22,821 nucleotides of DNA from the NCBI GenBank assembly GCA_963991775.1, contig CAXDRM010000013.1, forward strand, positions 1-22,821, given 5' to 3'. Shown here piece after piece: positions 6,715 to 15,077 of this stretch; position 1 is the stretch's first letter, and the number at the start of each line of letters is the position of its first letter. The stretch comes from CAXDRM01 sp963991775. Its GTDB lineage: Bacteria; Pseudomonadota; Alphaproteobacteria; Rickettsiales; JABIRX01. The notes under the pieces were generated by a model that was given only the letters and a program-made list of their open reading frames with translations, did not search any database and was not told the DNA's origin. A program made the translations under genes and the position numbers.

Positions 6715-7614
6715 ATGCGTAAAAAGCAAGTAATTGCAATTCTAACTTTCTGCATCTTAACACCGCAGCTTCTAGCAGCAGATTCAGTGCAAAATTCGCA
6801 AGAGATTAAAACAAAGATTGTAGAGAATAAAGTTGAGGCAGAGGCTGGTTTATCTACAAAAACTAAGAGAATCCTTGATGATATCTATAAATATCAGCAA
6901 AAAAAATATCAGAAAAAAACTGAAAGACGTTATCTTACCGTAGGTGATCCGCTGGATGATGACTTTATTAATTTAGAAGATTATGAAACTAAAGAAACCA
7001 GCCGTCCCCAATTTGATCTTGAAATAAAATCACCTGGCAAAAAATTGCAAAAAAAATTCCAGATGCAGGATGAAGCTTATGTTGCATTGATTTCTGGTCA
7101 ATATGAAATAGCAATAATCCTTTATCAAAAGATTCTTGATAAATATCGCAATGATGAAACTGCAATGATTGGTTTAGCTTCTGCCTATCATAGATTAGGT
7201 GAAGTTGAAGAGGCAAGAAATATCTATGCTAGAACAGTGGCGCTTTATCCAGAAAATATTAATGCAACGAATAATTTTTTAATTTTAGTGGCAGAAGAAT
7301 CTCCACAAGAGGCTTTGCGTGAATTCTTACGCATTGATTCAGTCTCAACAGATAATGCCATCTTAAAGGCGCAAATTTCTTATATTTATTTTTTGCAAGA
7401 AAATTTCAATCAAGCGTTAATTTATATACAGCAAGCTTTAGATGTAGATAAGGGCAATCCACGCTATGTTTATAATAAAGCTATAATTATGGATAATTTA
7501 GGTTTAAGAAAAGATGCGTTAAGATTATATCGCAAATTATACGCGGCAAAATCTTATATTATGTTAGGAATATCTCAGCAAGCTTTGCAGAACAGAATAA
7601 TGGAAGTTAAATAA
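6715..7614 (+). CDS. Exported tetratricopeptide-repeat protein
   Basis: A 299-residue protein with a signal peptide (basic MRKK, hydrophobic 5-20, cleavage-like LLAA around 18-22). A charged, lysine-rich linker (about 25-115) is followed by tetratricopeptide repeats at roughly 118-151, 152-185, 216-249 and 250-283; the segment between the second and third pairs is more degenerate. Such repeats are protein-protein interaction scaffolds, here in the periplasm. The stop is 20 bases before the PilT-like gene, so the two are likely one transcript. That suggests a role like PilF/PilW in pilus assembly, but the sequence does not prove it. No lipobox is visible. Confidence 0.85.
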   Translation: MRKKQVIAILTFCILTPQLLAADSVQNSQEIKTKIVENKVEAEAGLSTKTKRILDDIYKYQQKKYQKKTERRYLTVGDPLDDDFINLEDYETKETSRPQFDLEIKSPGKKLQKKFQMQDEAYVALISGQYEIAIILYQKILDKYRNDETAMIGLASAYHRLGEVEEARNIYARTVALYPENINATNNFLILVAEESPQEALREFLRIDSVSTDNAILKAQISYIYFLQENFNQALIYIQQALDVDKGNPRYVYNKAIIMDNLGLRKDALRLYRKLYAAKSYIMLGISQQALQNRIMEVK

Positions 7615-7634
7615 TAATCTGATAGGTAGGTTTT

Positions 7635-8675
7635 ATGAATTACGAAGAAATTTTAGATCATATTTTTTTCTGTACTGAAAAGAAAAATGTTTCAGATATT
7701 TTATTATCGCCAAATCTACCGCCAGCTTTGCGTATTTCAGGAGAATTACGTTACATCTCAGAAGATAAATTAAGTGCAGATGATATTACTGCCTTATTAC
7801 ATCTTACCATGAATGATTATCAAAAAAATTATTATGCGCAAAATTTAGAACTTGATTATGCTTATAATCATCAAGGTAATAGACGTTATCGGATTAATGC
7901 TTTTACAACTATTAATGGAGCTGCTGCTGCTTTTCGTAAGATATCTGCAGCTATTCCTACTGTTGAAGAAATTGCCGCACCTGAAATTATTGTGAATCTA
8001 GCTAAGCAAGAGCATGGTTTGATCTTACTTACTGGTCCTACAGGCTCAGGTAAATCAACTACTCTTGCAGCTATTATTGAATATATTAATCAAAATTATG
8101 CTAAACATATTATTACTATTGAAGATCCGGTTGAATATGTCTTCCATTCGAAAAAGTCGATAATTAATCAGCGTCAATTAGAGTCAAATACGCGTTCATT
8201 TCCTGTGGCTCTTAAAAGTGCTTTGCGTGAAGATCCGGATGTAATCATGGTTGGTGAGATGCGTGATCCAGAAACTATTCGTCTAGCTCTTACTGCTGCA
8301 GAAACAGGGCATTTAGTTTTATCTACTTTACATACTAATACAGCGCATGAATCAATTAATCGTATCGTTGATGTATTTCCTGAAGGGGCGCGTAAATTAG
8401 CAGTTTCATTGCTTTCTTCTTCGTTGCTTGGGGTGGTATCACAAAGATTAGTAAAATCAAAAGTTGGAGATGGCAGAGTTCCTTTGCATGAAGTATTGGT
8501 TGCAACGAATGCAGTTAAAAATTTAATTAAAGAAGGGCAGGTGTCGCAAATTTTCTCAATGATGCAAGTAGGTTCAAAATTTGGTATGATTACTTTGCAA
8601 GATAGTATTAAGCAGGCCTTATCTCGTGGTTTGGTTGATCATGAAGAGGTGGCACCTTTAATTGTAGAAAATTAA
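7635..8675 (+). CDS. pilT: PilT-like type IV pilus retraction ATPase
   Basis: A 346-residue hexameric secretion/pilus ATPase. The N-terminal domain (1-100) includes SDILLSPNLPPALRISGELR, the PilT counterpart of SDLHLS-type sequences. The core has Walker A GPTGSGKST (134-142), the Asp box TIEDPVEY (161-168), Walker B DPDVIMVGEMRD (200-211) and the His box STLHTNTA (230-237). AVKNLIKEGQ corresponds to the AIRNLI motif that marks PilT rather than the assembly ATPase PilB. PilT powers pilus disassembly, twitching and DNA uptake at the cytoplasmic face. No other pilus gene is in the window. AGG lies four bases before the ATG. Confidence 0.88.
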   Translation: MNYEEILDHIFFCTEKKNVSDILLSPNLPPALRISGELRYISEDKLSADDITALLHLTMNDYQKNYYAQNLELDYAYNHQGNRRYRINAFTTINGAAAAFRKISAAIPTVEEIAAPEIIVNLAKQEHGLILLTGPTGSGKSTTLAAIIEYINQNYAKHIITIEDPVEYVFHSKKSIINQRQLESNTRSFPVALKSALREDPDVIMVGEMRDPETIRLALTAAETGHLVLSTLHTNTAHESINRIVDVFPEGARKLAVSLLSSSLLGVVSQRLVKSKVGDGRVPLHEVLVATNAVKNLIKEGQVSQIFSMMQVGSKFGMITLQDSIKQALSRGLVDHEEVAPLIVEN

Positions 8676-8692
8676 TTCAGCCTTATTATAAT
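8662..8692 (+). promoter_or_regulatory. Possible promoter before pyrB
   Basis: TTGTAG (8662-8667) and perfect TATAAT (8687-8692) lie 14 bases before the pyrB ATG. The 19-base spacer is long, and the -35 is within the pilT coding region. Confidence 0.3.
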
Positions 8693-8706
8693 GCTGTTTA
8701 AAACTT

Positions 8707-9618
8707 ATGGCAGTACAGCATTTTATAGATGTAGATCAGTTAGACTTAAAGCAAATTGAAAAAATCTTTGCATATGCAACTGATTATGCCCAAAACCCTC
8801 ATTCAGATTCACTAAGAAATAAAAGATTAATCAATATCTTTTTTGAGAATTCTACCCGGACTCGTTCTTCATTTGAAATTGCTGCTAAAAATATGTCAGC
8901 AGCTGTAATTAATATCAATGTAGCAAGCTCCGCTCTTAAAAAGGGTGAATCAGAAAAAGATACGCTACAAACTTTGGCAGCCATGCATCCAGAATTTATC
9001 ACTATTAGACATGGTGAAGCTGGTAGTGTAGCAAAATTATGCACTCATTTAGCTGATGCTATAGTTATTAATTCTGGCGATGGTGCGCATGCCCATCCCA
9101 CTCAGGCTTTAATAGATGCTTTTACAATTTTCACTGAAAAAAAATTTCAAACCCTTGATGATTTTAAAAAGCTTAAGATAGCTATTTGTGGTGATATTAT
9201 AAATAGTAGGGTAGCCCGCTCAAATATAAAATTGCTTGGCCTTTTGGGTGCGCAACTTAATTTAGTAGGGCCAATCACGCTTTTGCCACAATATACAGAT
9301 TTCGCCGCACAAAAATTTATAGATCTAAAATCTGGTTTAAAAGAGGTTGATGTAATTATGGCTCTAAGAATTCAGCGTGAGAGAATGCAAAGCTGTTTCA
9401 TTACCTCTATGTCAGATTTTTATAAAACCTATGGTATTACTGAGCAAGCCTTAACCTATGCAAATAAAGATGCGATAGTTTTACATCCTGGTCCAATGAA
9501 TCGCAATGTCGAGATTTGTGAGGCCATAGCAGATGATCGTTCAGTTTGTAAAGCTCTTGATCAAGTAAAAAACGGTATCGCCATTAGACAGGCAGTTTTA
9601 AGATTTTTATCAGAATAA
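8707..9618 (+). CDS. pyrB: Aspartate carbamoyltransferase catalytic subunit
   Basis: Joins carbamoyl phosphate and aspartate in the committed step of pyrimidine synthesis, as a cytosolic trimer. Carbamoyl phosphate is bound by FFENSTRTRSSFE (45-57). Other conserved sites are LKKGESEKDT (77-86), IRHGEAG (100-106), HAHPTQALIDAFTI (128-141) and VLHPGPMNRNVEI near residue 255. Length 303 is normal. It lies 31 bases after pilT and may share its transcript or use a weak promoter there. No pyrI regulatory subunit gene follows. The stop is followed by GGAGGAG, a perfect ribosome binding sequence with no evident gene behind it. Confidence 0.96.
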   Translation: MAVQHFIDVDQLDLKQIEKIFAYATDYAQNPHSDSLRNKRLINIFFENSTRTRSSFEIAAKNMSAAVININVASSALKKGESEKDTLQTLAAMHPEFITIRHGEAGSVAKLCTHLADAIVINSGDGAHAHPTQALIDAFTIFTEKKFQTLDDFKKLKIAICGDIINSRVARSNIKLLGLLGAQLNLVGPITLLPQYTDFAAQKFIDLKSGLKEVDVIMALRIQRERMQSCFITSMSDFYKTYGITEQALTYANKDAIVLHPGPMNRNVEICEAIADDRSVCKALDQVKNGIAIRQAVLRFLSE

Positions 9619-9665
9619 GGAGGAGATCTCATTCTTCTAATTAGCTCAAGATTTAGTCATAAAAA

Positions 9666-9699
9666 AAGCCCTCCAAGAAAGTAAAATCCAGAAGGGCTT
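9666..9699. terminator. Bidirectional terminator between pyrB and glnII
   Basis: AAGCCCT (9666-9672) pairs with AGGGCTT (9693-9699) around a 20-base loop. An A-tract (9661-9667) precedes it and a T-rich stretch (9698-9706) follows, so it can serve both convergent genes. Confidence 0.65.
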
Positions 9700-9729
9700 A
9701 TATTTTATAAGTTGCTTAAAGCTTATTAA

Positions 9730-10812
9730 TTAAGCAGCTTTATTTTGTTTAGCTAGACTAGCTGCATCGATGCCACAAATAGTAGAGCATAATTTAGCTG
9801 CTACTAAATATGGATCAGAATTTGAGCCAGGTCTTCTATCTTCAAGATAACCATAACCTTTTAATTGTACCGGTTGTGGAATACGAATAGAACAACCACG
9901 ATCTGCCACTCCTGATTTAAAAGTATTTATATCACAAGTTTCATGATCACCAGTTAATCTTTCACCTAATTTATCACCATATATAGCAATATGTTCTTTA
10001 TGCTTATCAGCAAGTGCTGCAATAGCATCATCAATAGCCTGACTACCTGTTTTAGGATCTCTGGTTGCATTAGTTGAAAAATTAGTATGCATACCTGCGC
10101 CATTCCAATCACCTTTGATCGGTTTATTGGCAAAAGAAATAGTATAGTCATATTCTTCAGCAATTCTTTGTAGTAAATATCTACCGAACCAAGTATGGTC
10201 TGCAATATTTAAAACCCCTGCATCTTCATTATCAATACCACGATAACCAATTTGAAATTCCCATTGGCCTGGCATTACTTCTGCATTTAAGCCATAATAT
10301 AAAATGCCTGCTTCAATACATCTTTCAGCATGCTCTTCAGCTAATTCTCTACCATAAATCGCATCTGCTCCAACACCGCAATAGTAAGGTCCTTGTGGTT
10401 CAGGATAGCCTTTTTCAGGGAAGCCAAGCGGTCTATTATCAGCGAAAACAGTATATTCTTGTTCAAAGCCAATCCAAGGATCTTGTTCAGCTGCACCGGC
10501 ATCTAATATTTTACGTAATTTAGCTCTTTGATTGGTAGCATGCGCTGTTCCATCTGGATTAAATACTTCACACATTACCAAGAAGTTACCAAAACCACGC
10601 ATTGGATCTTCTACGAAGTTGACTGGTCTAAGTAGACAGTCAGAATCATCACCTGATGCTTGGTTGGTAGATGATCCATCGAAGCTCCATTCGGGAAAAT
10701 CTTCTAACTTAGGATCTTCAGAAAAATTAACTACTCTAGCTTTAGAACGTAGCGTTTGAGTAGGGTTAGTACCGTCTAACCAAATATATTCAGCTAATTT
10801 TATGTTGCTCAT
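9730..10812 (-). CDS. glnII: Glutamine synthetase, type II (eukaryotic-like)
   Basis: Makes glutamine from glutamate, ammonia and ATP. At 360 residues it is the short GSII class, not the 470-residue GSI typical of bacteria. Motifs: WSFDGSSTNQASGDDSD (42-58), GFEQEYTVF, GPYYCGVGAD, MPGQWEFQIG, WNGAGMHTNFST, and GVADRGCSIRIP. The variants GPYYCGVGAD and EVMPGQWEFQ resemble eukaryotic and Bacteroidetes GSII more than rhizobial GlnII. The GSI adenylylation loop is absent, so control by GlnE is not expected. A good promoter (10842-10869) lies upstream in a 64-base gap after the ankyrin/SPOR gene, and a bidirectional terminator lies downstream. Confidence 0.95.
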   Translation of the reverse strand: MSNIKLAEYIWLDGTNPTQTLRSKARVVNFSEDPKLEDFPEWSFDGSSTNQASGDDSDCLLRPVNFVEDPMRGFGNFLVMCEVFNPDGTAHATNQRAKLRKILDAGAAEQDPWIGFEQEYTVFADNRPLGFPEKGYPEPQGPYYCGVGADAIYGRELAEEHAERCIEAGILYYGLNAEVMPGQWEFQIGYRGIDNEDAGVLNIADHTWFGRYLLQRIAEEYDYTISFANKPIKGDWNGAGMHTNFSTNATRDPKTGSQAIDDAIAALADKHKEHIAIYGDKLGERLTGDHETCDINTFKSGVADRGCSIRIPQPVQLKGYGYLEDRRPGSNSDPYLVAAKLCSTICGIDAASLAKQNKAA

Positions 10813-10841
10813 ATGACTTAATGTTGGGTTATAAGTCGCTG

Positions 10842-10869
10842 ATTATATTGGCTTATTATGCAATATCAA
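10842..10869 (-). promoter_or_regulatory. Promoter of the type II glutamine synthetase gene
   Basis: On the minus strand TTGATA (10869-10864), a 16-base spacer and perfect TATAAT (10847-10842), 29 bases before the ATG. Among the best sigma70-type matches in the window. Confidence 0.65.
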
Positions 10870-10876
10870 GGCTAAA

Positions 10877-13657
10877 TTAATATTTTTTTATTATTGTTTT
10901 TCTACCAAAGGTTGCAATAAATTCTTGGCTAGTTTGTAATTTTTTAGCTTCAGCTGCTGAAGTAAAATTGCCTAGAATAACTTTGGTAAGATTTTTGCCA
11001 AAAGGTTTTAAGCTAGATGTCCCATATTTCTTTGCTTCTTTAGCTAAATTCTGAGCATTCTTATATTTCGAGAAAATACCTAGCTGGATATAATATTTAC
11101 CCGGTTTTGCTTTTGCTTTTTGAGGTTTTTGATGAATTTGTGGAGCAGGAGATGCAAGCTCTTCAGCTACTTCATTAAACATAGATTTACTTTTTAAAGA
11201 ATCATCATTGCTGATATTTTTGCGTTTTTTAGGTAATTGATTTTGCTCATAAGTAAATTTACGATTATGCACTTTATCATAACCTAAGCTATCGCGATCT
11301 AAAATTGATATAGGTACATTATATGGGTCTAGCTGCCATTCATTGGTGCGTACAGAAAGAGTTGGGTTTTCAGTAGCAAGAGCAGCTTGATTAATTTCAT
11401 AGCTATTTTCTTCTTCTCGCTTAATTGGTATTTCTGGAGCTAAGATTTCCTCTTCTGCAATGATGACTTCATTAGCTGCATTAATTGCTATTGCTTCAGT
11501 TTCAATTAGCTCAGTTGCTGTTGCTGTGTTGCTACTATCCTCATTTGCAATAATGTCGCTAATTAGTGATTTTTCAGCTTCAGCATCAGTTACTATAATA
11601 TTTTGTGTATTAACTGGAGCTTGATTAGTAATATTTTCTACATTATTCGCGCTAGAAATAGTTGCTAAGCTAATGGTGGCAATTTTAACTGATTCTGGTT
11701 TGCTTGTTGGTATAGCAATTTCTTGAGGTTGATATGTTGCCACAGCAACAGTTTCGCTAATTGTTTGGTAATTAAGATCTGTACTTTGCTGGCTTTGCGG
11801 TTTTTCACTTACTACAAAACTCGATAATTTTTTTTGAAGATTGTGTTCAGCAGTAATATTTGCCTGCACATTAGGCATTATATGACTAAGCATATTAAGC
11901 TCTTCTTGTTGTTTTTGGCGTTCTTTTTGTGTGGTTAATAATAATCCGAGTAAGGCTTTTTCTTGATCATATCTATAAGGGTAAGGCTTTGCCTTAGGTT
12001 GTGCTATTTTAATCTTCCAGCCTAAAATTTCGCTAAGTCCTAATTTAGTTTGTTTGGTTAAAATATTAGCTGAGATATTGGCATTATAGCTTTTTTGTGG
12101 TTTAGCTTTAGGTAGTTCATTTTCAAGATGGGCTAGAGTAATGCTTGGGTTTTCGCGTGGAATATATGCTAAGATAAGTAGTTTTTTTACTAGATTAGTT
12201 TCGCGAATTTTTTCTAAATTGAGAGTTGCTTTTTCCTCTTTAAATACCGCTTTAAAATCAGTGTCTTGCTTGGAGGTTTTAGTTGCAATTATAGCATCAG
12301 ATGCTTCTAAGCTATCTTGATCATTTGTAGTAATATCTGCAGCTTGGTTTGCTCTTGAAGGAATAGCAAAATGATCATTTTTAAATTCTGGTTTTGCTTC
12401 TTCAGCTATTTCATTCTTATCTTTTTTTTCTAGAATATTAAAAGGAATAGCCGCAATAGATTTACTAGTCTTTTTAATTACATTACTTGCTGCAGGTATA
12501 TTACCGGCTGGAGAAGGATTAGCACTATTTGCTATATTGAAGCTATCTTGAGTAGTTGGTAATTTAGAAGATGCTGTTTCACTTTGTTGAAAATTAGGAT
12601 CATTTAAAATGGTTTTACTGGCAAAAGGGTTAAAGGCCGCAGCAGCTGATTGCTCAGCAATAATTTGTTCTTCTGACTCAGCTATGCTTTGCTCTTTATT
12701 AGTTTCTGCAGCTGCTGCGGCTTCAGTCTCAGTAATGCTGACAATATCAGTTTTAGCTTCTTGCGTTTCTTTTGTCGCCGGAGGGTTATCTTGCTGAGCT
12801 AGATTAGTTGTTTTGCTAACTGCAATAGTTTTGGGCTCTATAATGATTTCTTTAGGAGTAGTTTTTAAGCTGCTAGTAATAATATTATTATTTTTTAAAC
12901 ATAGACCGTCATTTATTTTAATTTGTGCATCATGATTAATACATGGAAAATTTGCTACTTCGATAATTTGTGTTTTTTCTAAAACATTTTCTTTGCCAAA
13001 GCTAAATGCAAGATTTTTCTTTTGTTGCAGTGCCTTTAATGCTGTAATTTGTTGTTCTAATTTATTAGTAAGATTAGCTTCAGGATATTGTTTAACAATC
13101 TTAAGTAGGATATTAAGCTCTTCAAGGCCAGCATTAGGATGATTATCTATTATTAATTCTGTTGCTGCATAATTTTTAACTGACAGGCTGTATTTGAAAA
13201 AATTTAGGTCATCCTTATAAATTAAATTTTGCGCCTGTTCACTAGCTAAGATGTTGGCAAAAATTTCGCTGTTTTTACCTTTTAAAGCGCGATGTATAGC
13301 GCTAAAATTTTGAAAATCTAATAAATCAACACGAGCATTTGTAGCAATTAAGAGTTTTACAATGTCTGGATTATTTTGTCTGATTGCTAAATGTAGCGCG
13401 GTACTACCTGCAATATTTTGTATGTTAGGATCGGCATTATAAGCGAGCAGTAATTCAACCAGTTCAACATGGCCTAACATACTAGCCTGCATTAAAGGAG
13501 TTTGTTGATTATTATCTGCCGAATTAGGATTAATCCCTGCTTGTAACAAAGCTTCTATTTGTTTTGGTGAATTGCTGATTACCGAATTCATCAAGCGATT
13601 TGCCTGAGCATTTAATGCAAAAAAACAAAGGATAAGACAATAAAGAAAGCTGCGCAC
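10877..13657 (-). CDS. Exported ankyrin-repeat protein with C-terminal SPOR domain
   Basis: A 926-residue protein with a clear signal peptide (residues 1-19, ending ALNAQA). Ankyrin repeats occupy about 20-146; the best are NNQQTPLMQASMLGHVELVE and AGSTALHLAIRQNNPDIVKL. A long low-complexity region rich in Ala, Glu, Asn, Thr and Ser (about 230-850) should be mostly disordered. The last 76 residues (851-926) form a SPOR domain, starting YYIQLGIFSKYKNAQNLAKE and ending with the VILGNFTSAAEAKKLQ strand-helix. SPOR domains bind glycan strands stripped of peptides, usually at the division site. A periplasmic ankyrin module tethered to septal wall is unusual, as ankyrin repeats in this lineage are mostly cytosolic or secreted. 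No transmembrane helix other than the signal is seen. The gene is divergent from the TolC gene across 95 bases. Confidence 0.85.
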   Translation of the reverse strand: MRSFLYCLILCFFALNAQANRLMNSVISNSPKQIEALLQAGINPNSADNNQQTPLMQASMLGHVELVELLLAYNADPNIQNIAGSTALHLAIRQNNPDIVKLLIATNARVDLLDFQNFSAIHRALKGKNSEIFANILASEQAQNLIYKDDLNFFKYSLSVKNYAATELIIDNHPNAGLEELNILLKIVKQYPEANLTNKLEQQITALKALQQKKNLAFSFGKENVLEKTQIIEVANFPCINHDAQIKINDGLCLKNNNIITSSLKTTPKEIIIEPKTIAVSKTTNLAQQDNPPATKETQEAKTDIVSITETEAAAAAETNKEQSIAESEEQIIAEQSAAAAFNPFASKTILNDPNFQQSETASSKLPTTQDSFNIANSANPSPAGNIPAASNVIKKTSKSIAAIPFNILEKKDKNEIAEEAKPEFKNDHFAIPSRANQAADITTNDQDSLEASDAIIATKTSKQDTDFKAVFKEEKATLNLEKIRETNLVKKLLILAYIPRENPSITLAHLENELPKAKPQKSYNANISANILTKQTKLGLSEILGWKIKIAQPKAKPYPYRYDQEKALLGLLLTTQKERQKQQEELNMLSHIMPNVQANITAEHNLQKKLSSFVVSEKPQSQQSTDLNYQTISETVAVATYQPQEIAIPTSKPESVKIATISLATISSANNVENITNQAPVNTQNIIVTDAEAEKSLISDIIANEDSSNTATATELIETEAIAINAANEVIIAEEEILAPEIPIKREEENSYEINQAALATENPTLSVRTNEWQLDPYNVPISILDRDSLGYDKVHNRKFTYEQNQLPKKRKNISNDDSLKSKSMFNEVAEELASPAPQIHQKPQKAKAKPGKYYIQLGIFSKYKNAQNLAKEAKKYGTSSLKPFGKNLTKVILGNFTSAAEAKKLQTSQEFIATFGRKTIIKKY

Positions 13658-13752
13658 AAGAGCTAAAATATAAATTTAAAATCTGGGAGTATTTCCATTG
13701 AGTTTTACTATAAGTATGATAAATAAAAAAGCAAATATAAGCGGCCCATATC

Positions 13753-15051
13753 TTGAAATTATTTCTTATCAGTTTTTTGTTTCTATCCTTTACTAAAGCT
13801 GCTTCGGCAGATTTGCGTGCTTACTTAGAAGATACTTTAAAATATAATCCTGAAATTAATCGTGCTTATCAAAATTACTTAGAGTTTTCTGCAGCGCGCT
13901 ATGAAGCTTATGCTGAATATTTACCACAAGCAGATTTTACCTATCAAAAATTTGATTTAGAAATTGATAATACAGCAGATAATATTGCTGATAATTTTGA
14001 TATTGAGCAGCAAGATCTTGCTGTGACGCAGAAAATTTTTGAAGTTGGTAGTATCAAAAAAATTAATTCTGCATTATTGCTACGTCAGCAAAAGAAATTA
14101 GAATTTCATCAAGTAATAGCGGATAATTTTATTAATGTTGTTGAATTAGCCCTAGAGTTAGATAGTAATCTGAAAAGAATCTCTTTTTTGGAAGCAAATC
14201 TTAAATTATTAAATGAGATAAAAAAAGTTTCGCAGCTTAAATTTAAAAATGGTGTAGAAAGTAACTTAGATTATTTGCAAGCACAAACTGAATATTTGGC
14301 TGGCCAGAGTGAGTTACTAACTGCGCAAAAAGATGTGCAAATTTTACGTGCTGAGTTTTTGGAATTAACTACTAAATCCTATCTTGTATTTGAGGTTCCT
14401 AACTCTTTAACCAATATAGCTGATCAAGAAACTTTTGCAGCTGAGCTATTAGAAAATAATCTTGAGTTAAGGGCTGTAGAGCTAGATAAGAAAATCAGTA
14501 AAAATTCAGCCTATATTGCCAGTAAGGATTTTTTTCCAACTGCTGAATTATTTTGGAATAGATCAAAAACTGATGGAGCATTTTCTTTTTTTAATAATAA
14601 TGATCAAGAAAATACTGAGACTACTTATGGGGTTCAGGTTAGTTTACCATTATTTCGTTCTGGGGCAACTATCTCACAAAAAGTGCAGGCTAAGCGCAGC
14701 TATTTAGCAGCAGGTTTTACTTTAGAGCAGATAGAAAGAGATTTGCAGCAAAGATCTGTAGCTCTTTACGAGAATATCAGAGTTAATAAAGATATTACTG
14801 CTACAAGGAAAGAGCAGTTAAATTTTGCTGAGCAATCTCTTACTGCTGCTAAGACAAGCTATGATATAGGTAGTACAGATATTATTAATCTTTTAGATGC
14901 TCAGCGTGCTTTCCTTGAAGCGGAATTTCAATTAGTGCAAGCTGCAAATGCAGAAAAATTAGATAGTTATAATTATCTTTATTTAAAGGGCCAATTATTG
15001 CCTCAATATTTTCAAATTGAGCTTGATTCTATTTTTGGAAAAACCTATTAA
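13753..15051 (+). CDS. tolC: TolC-family outer membrane efflux protein
   Basis: A 432-residue outer membrane channel component for drug efflux or type I secretion. The signal peptide is residues 1-19 (ending KAASA). Two internally related halves each contribute long helices and a strand pair; the second ends with the family motif LLDAQRAFLEAEFQLVQA. The start is TTG at 13753, chosen because it opens the signal peptide and an in-frame stop lies at 13738-13740; the ATG at 13716 is in another frame. No strong ribosome binding site precedes it. No inner membrane pump or adaptor is in the window. The PopZ-like gene follows by 26 bases; TolC next to a DUF2497 gene is an arrangement I recall from other alphaproteobacteria. 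Confidence 0.9.
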   Translation: MKLFLISFLFLSFTKAASADLRAYLEDTLKYNPEINRAYQNYLEFSAARYEAYAEYLPQADFTYQKFDLEIDNTADNIADNFDIEQQDLAVTQKIFEVGSIKKINSALLLRQQKKLEFHQVIADNFINVVELALELDSNLKRISFLEANLKLLNEIKKVSQLKFKNGVESNLDYLQAQTEYLAGQSELLTAQKDVQILRAEFLELTTKSYLVFEVPNSLTNIADQETFAAELLENNLELRAVELDKKISKNSAYIASKDFFPTAELFWNRSKTDGAFSFFNNNDQENTETTYGVQVSLPLFRSGATISQKVQAKRSYLAAGFTLEQIERDLQQRSVALYENIRVNKDITATRKEQLNFAEQSLTAAKTSYDIGSTDIINLLDAQRAFLEAEFQLVQAANAEKLDSYNYLYLKGQLLPQYFQIELDSIFGKTY

Positions 15052-15077
15052 TCTATACATAAATTTTATTAAAAATT

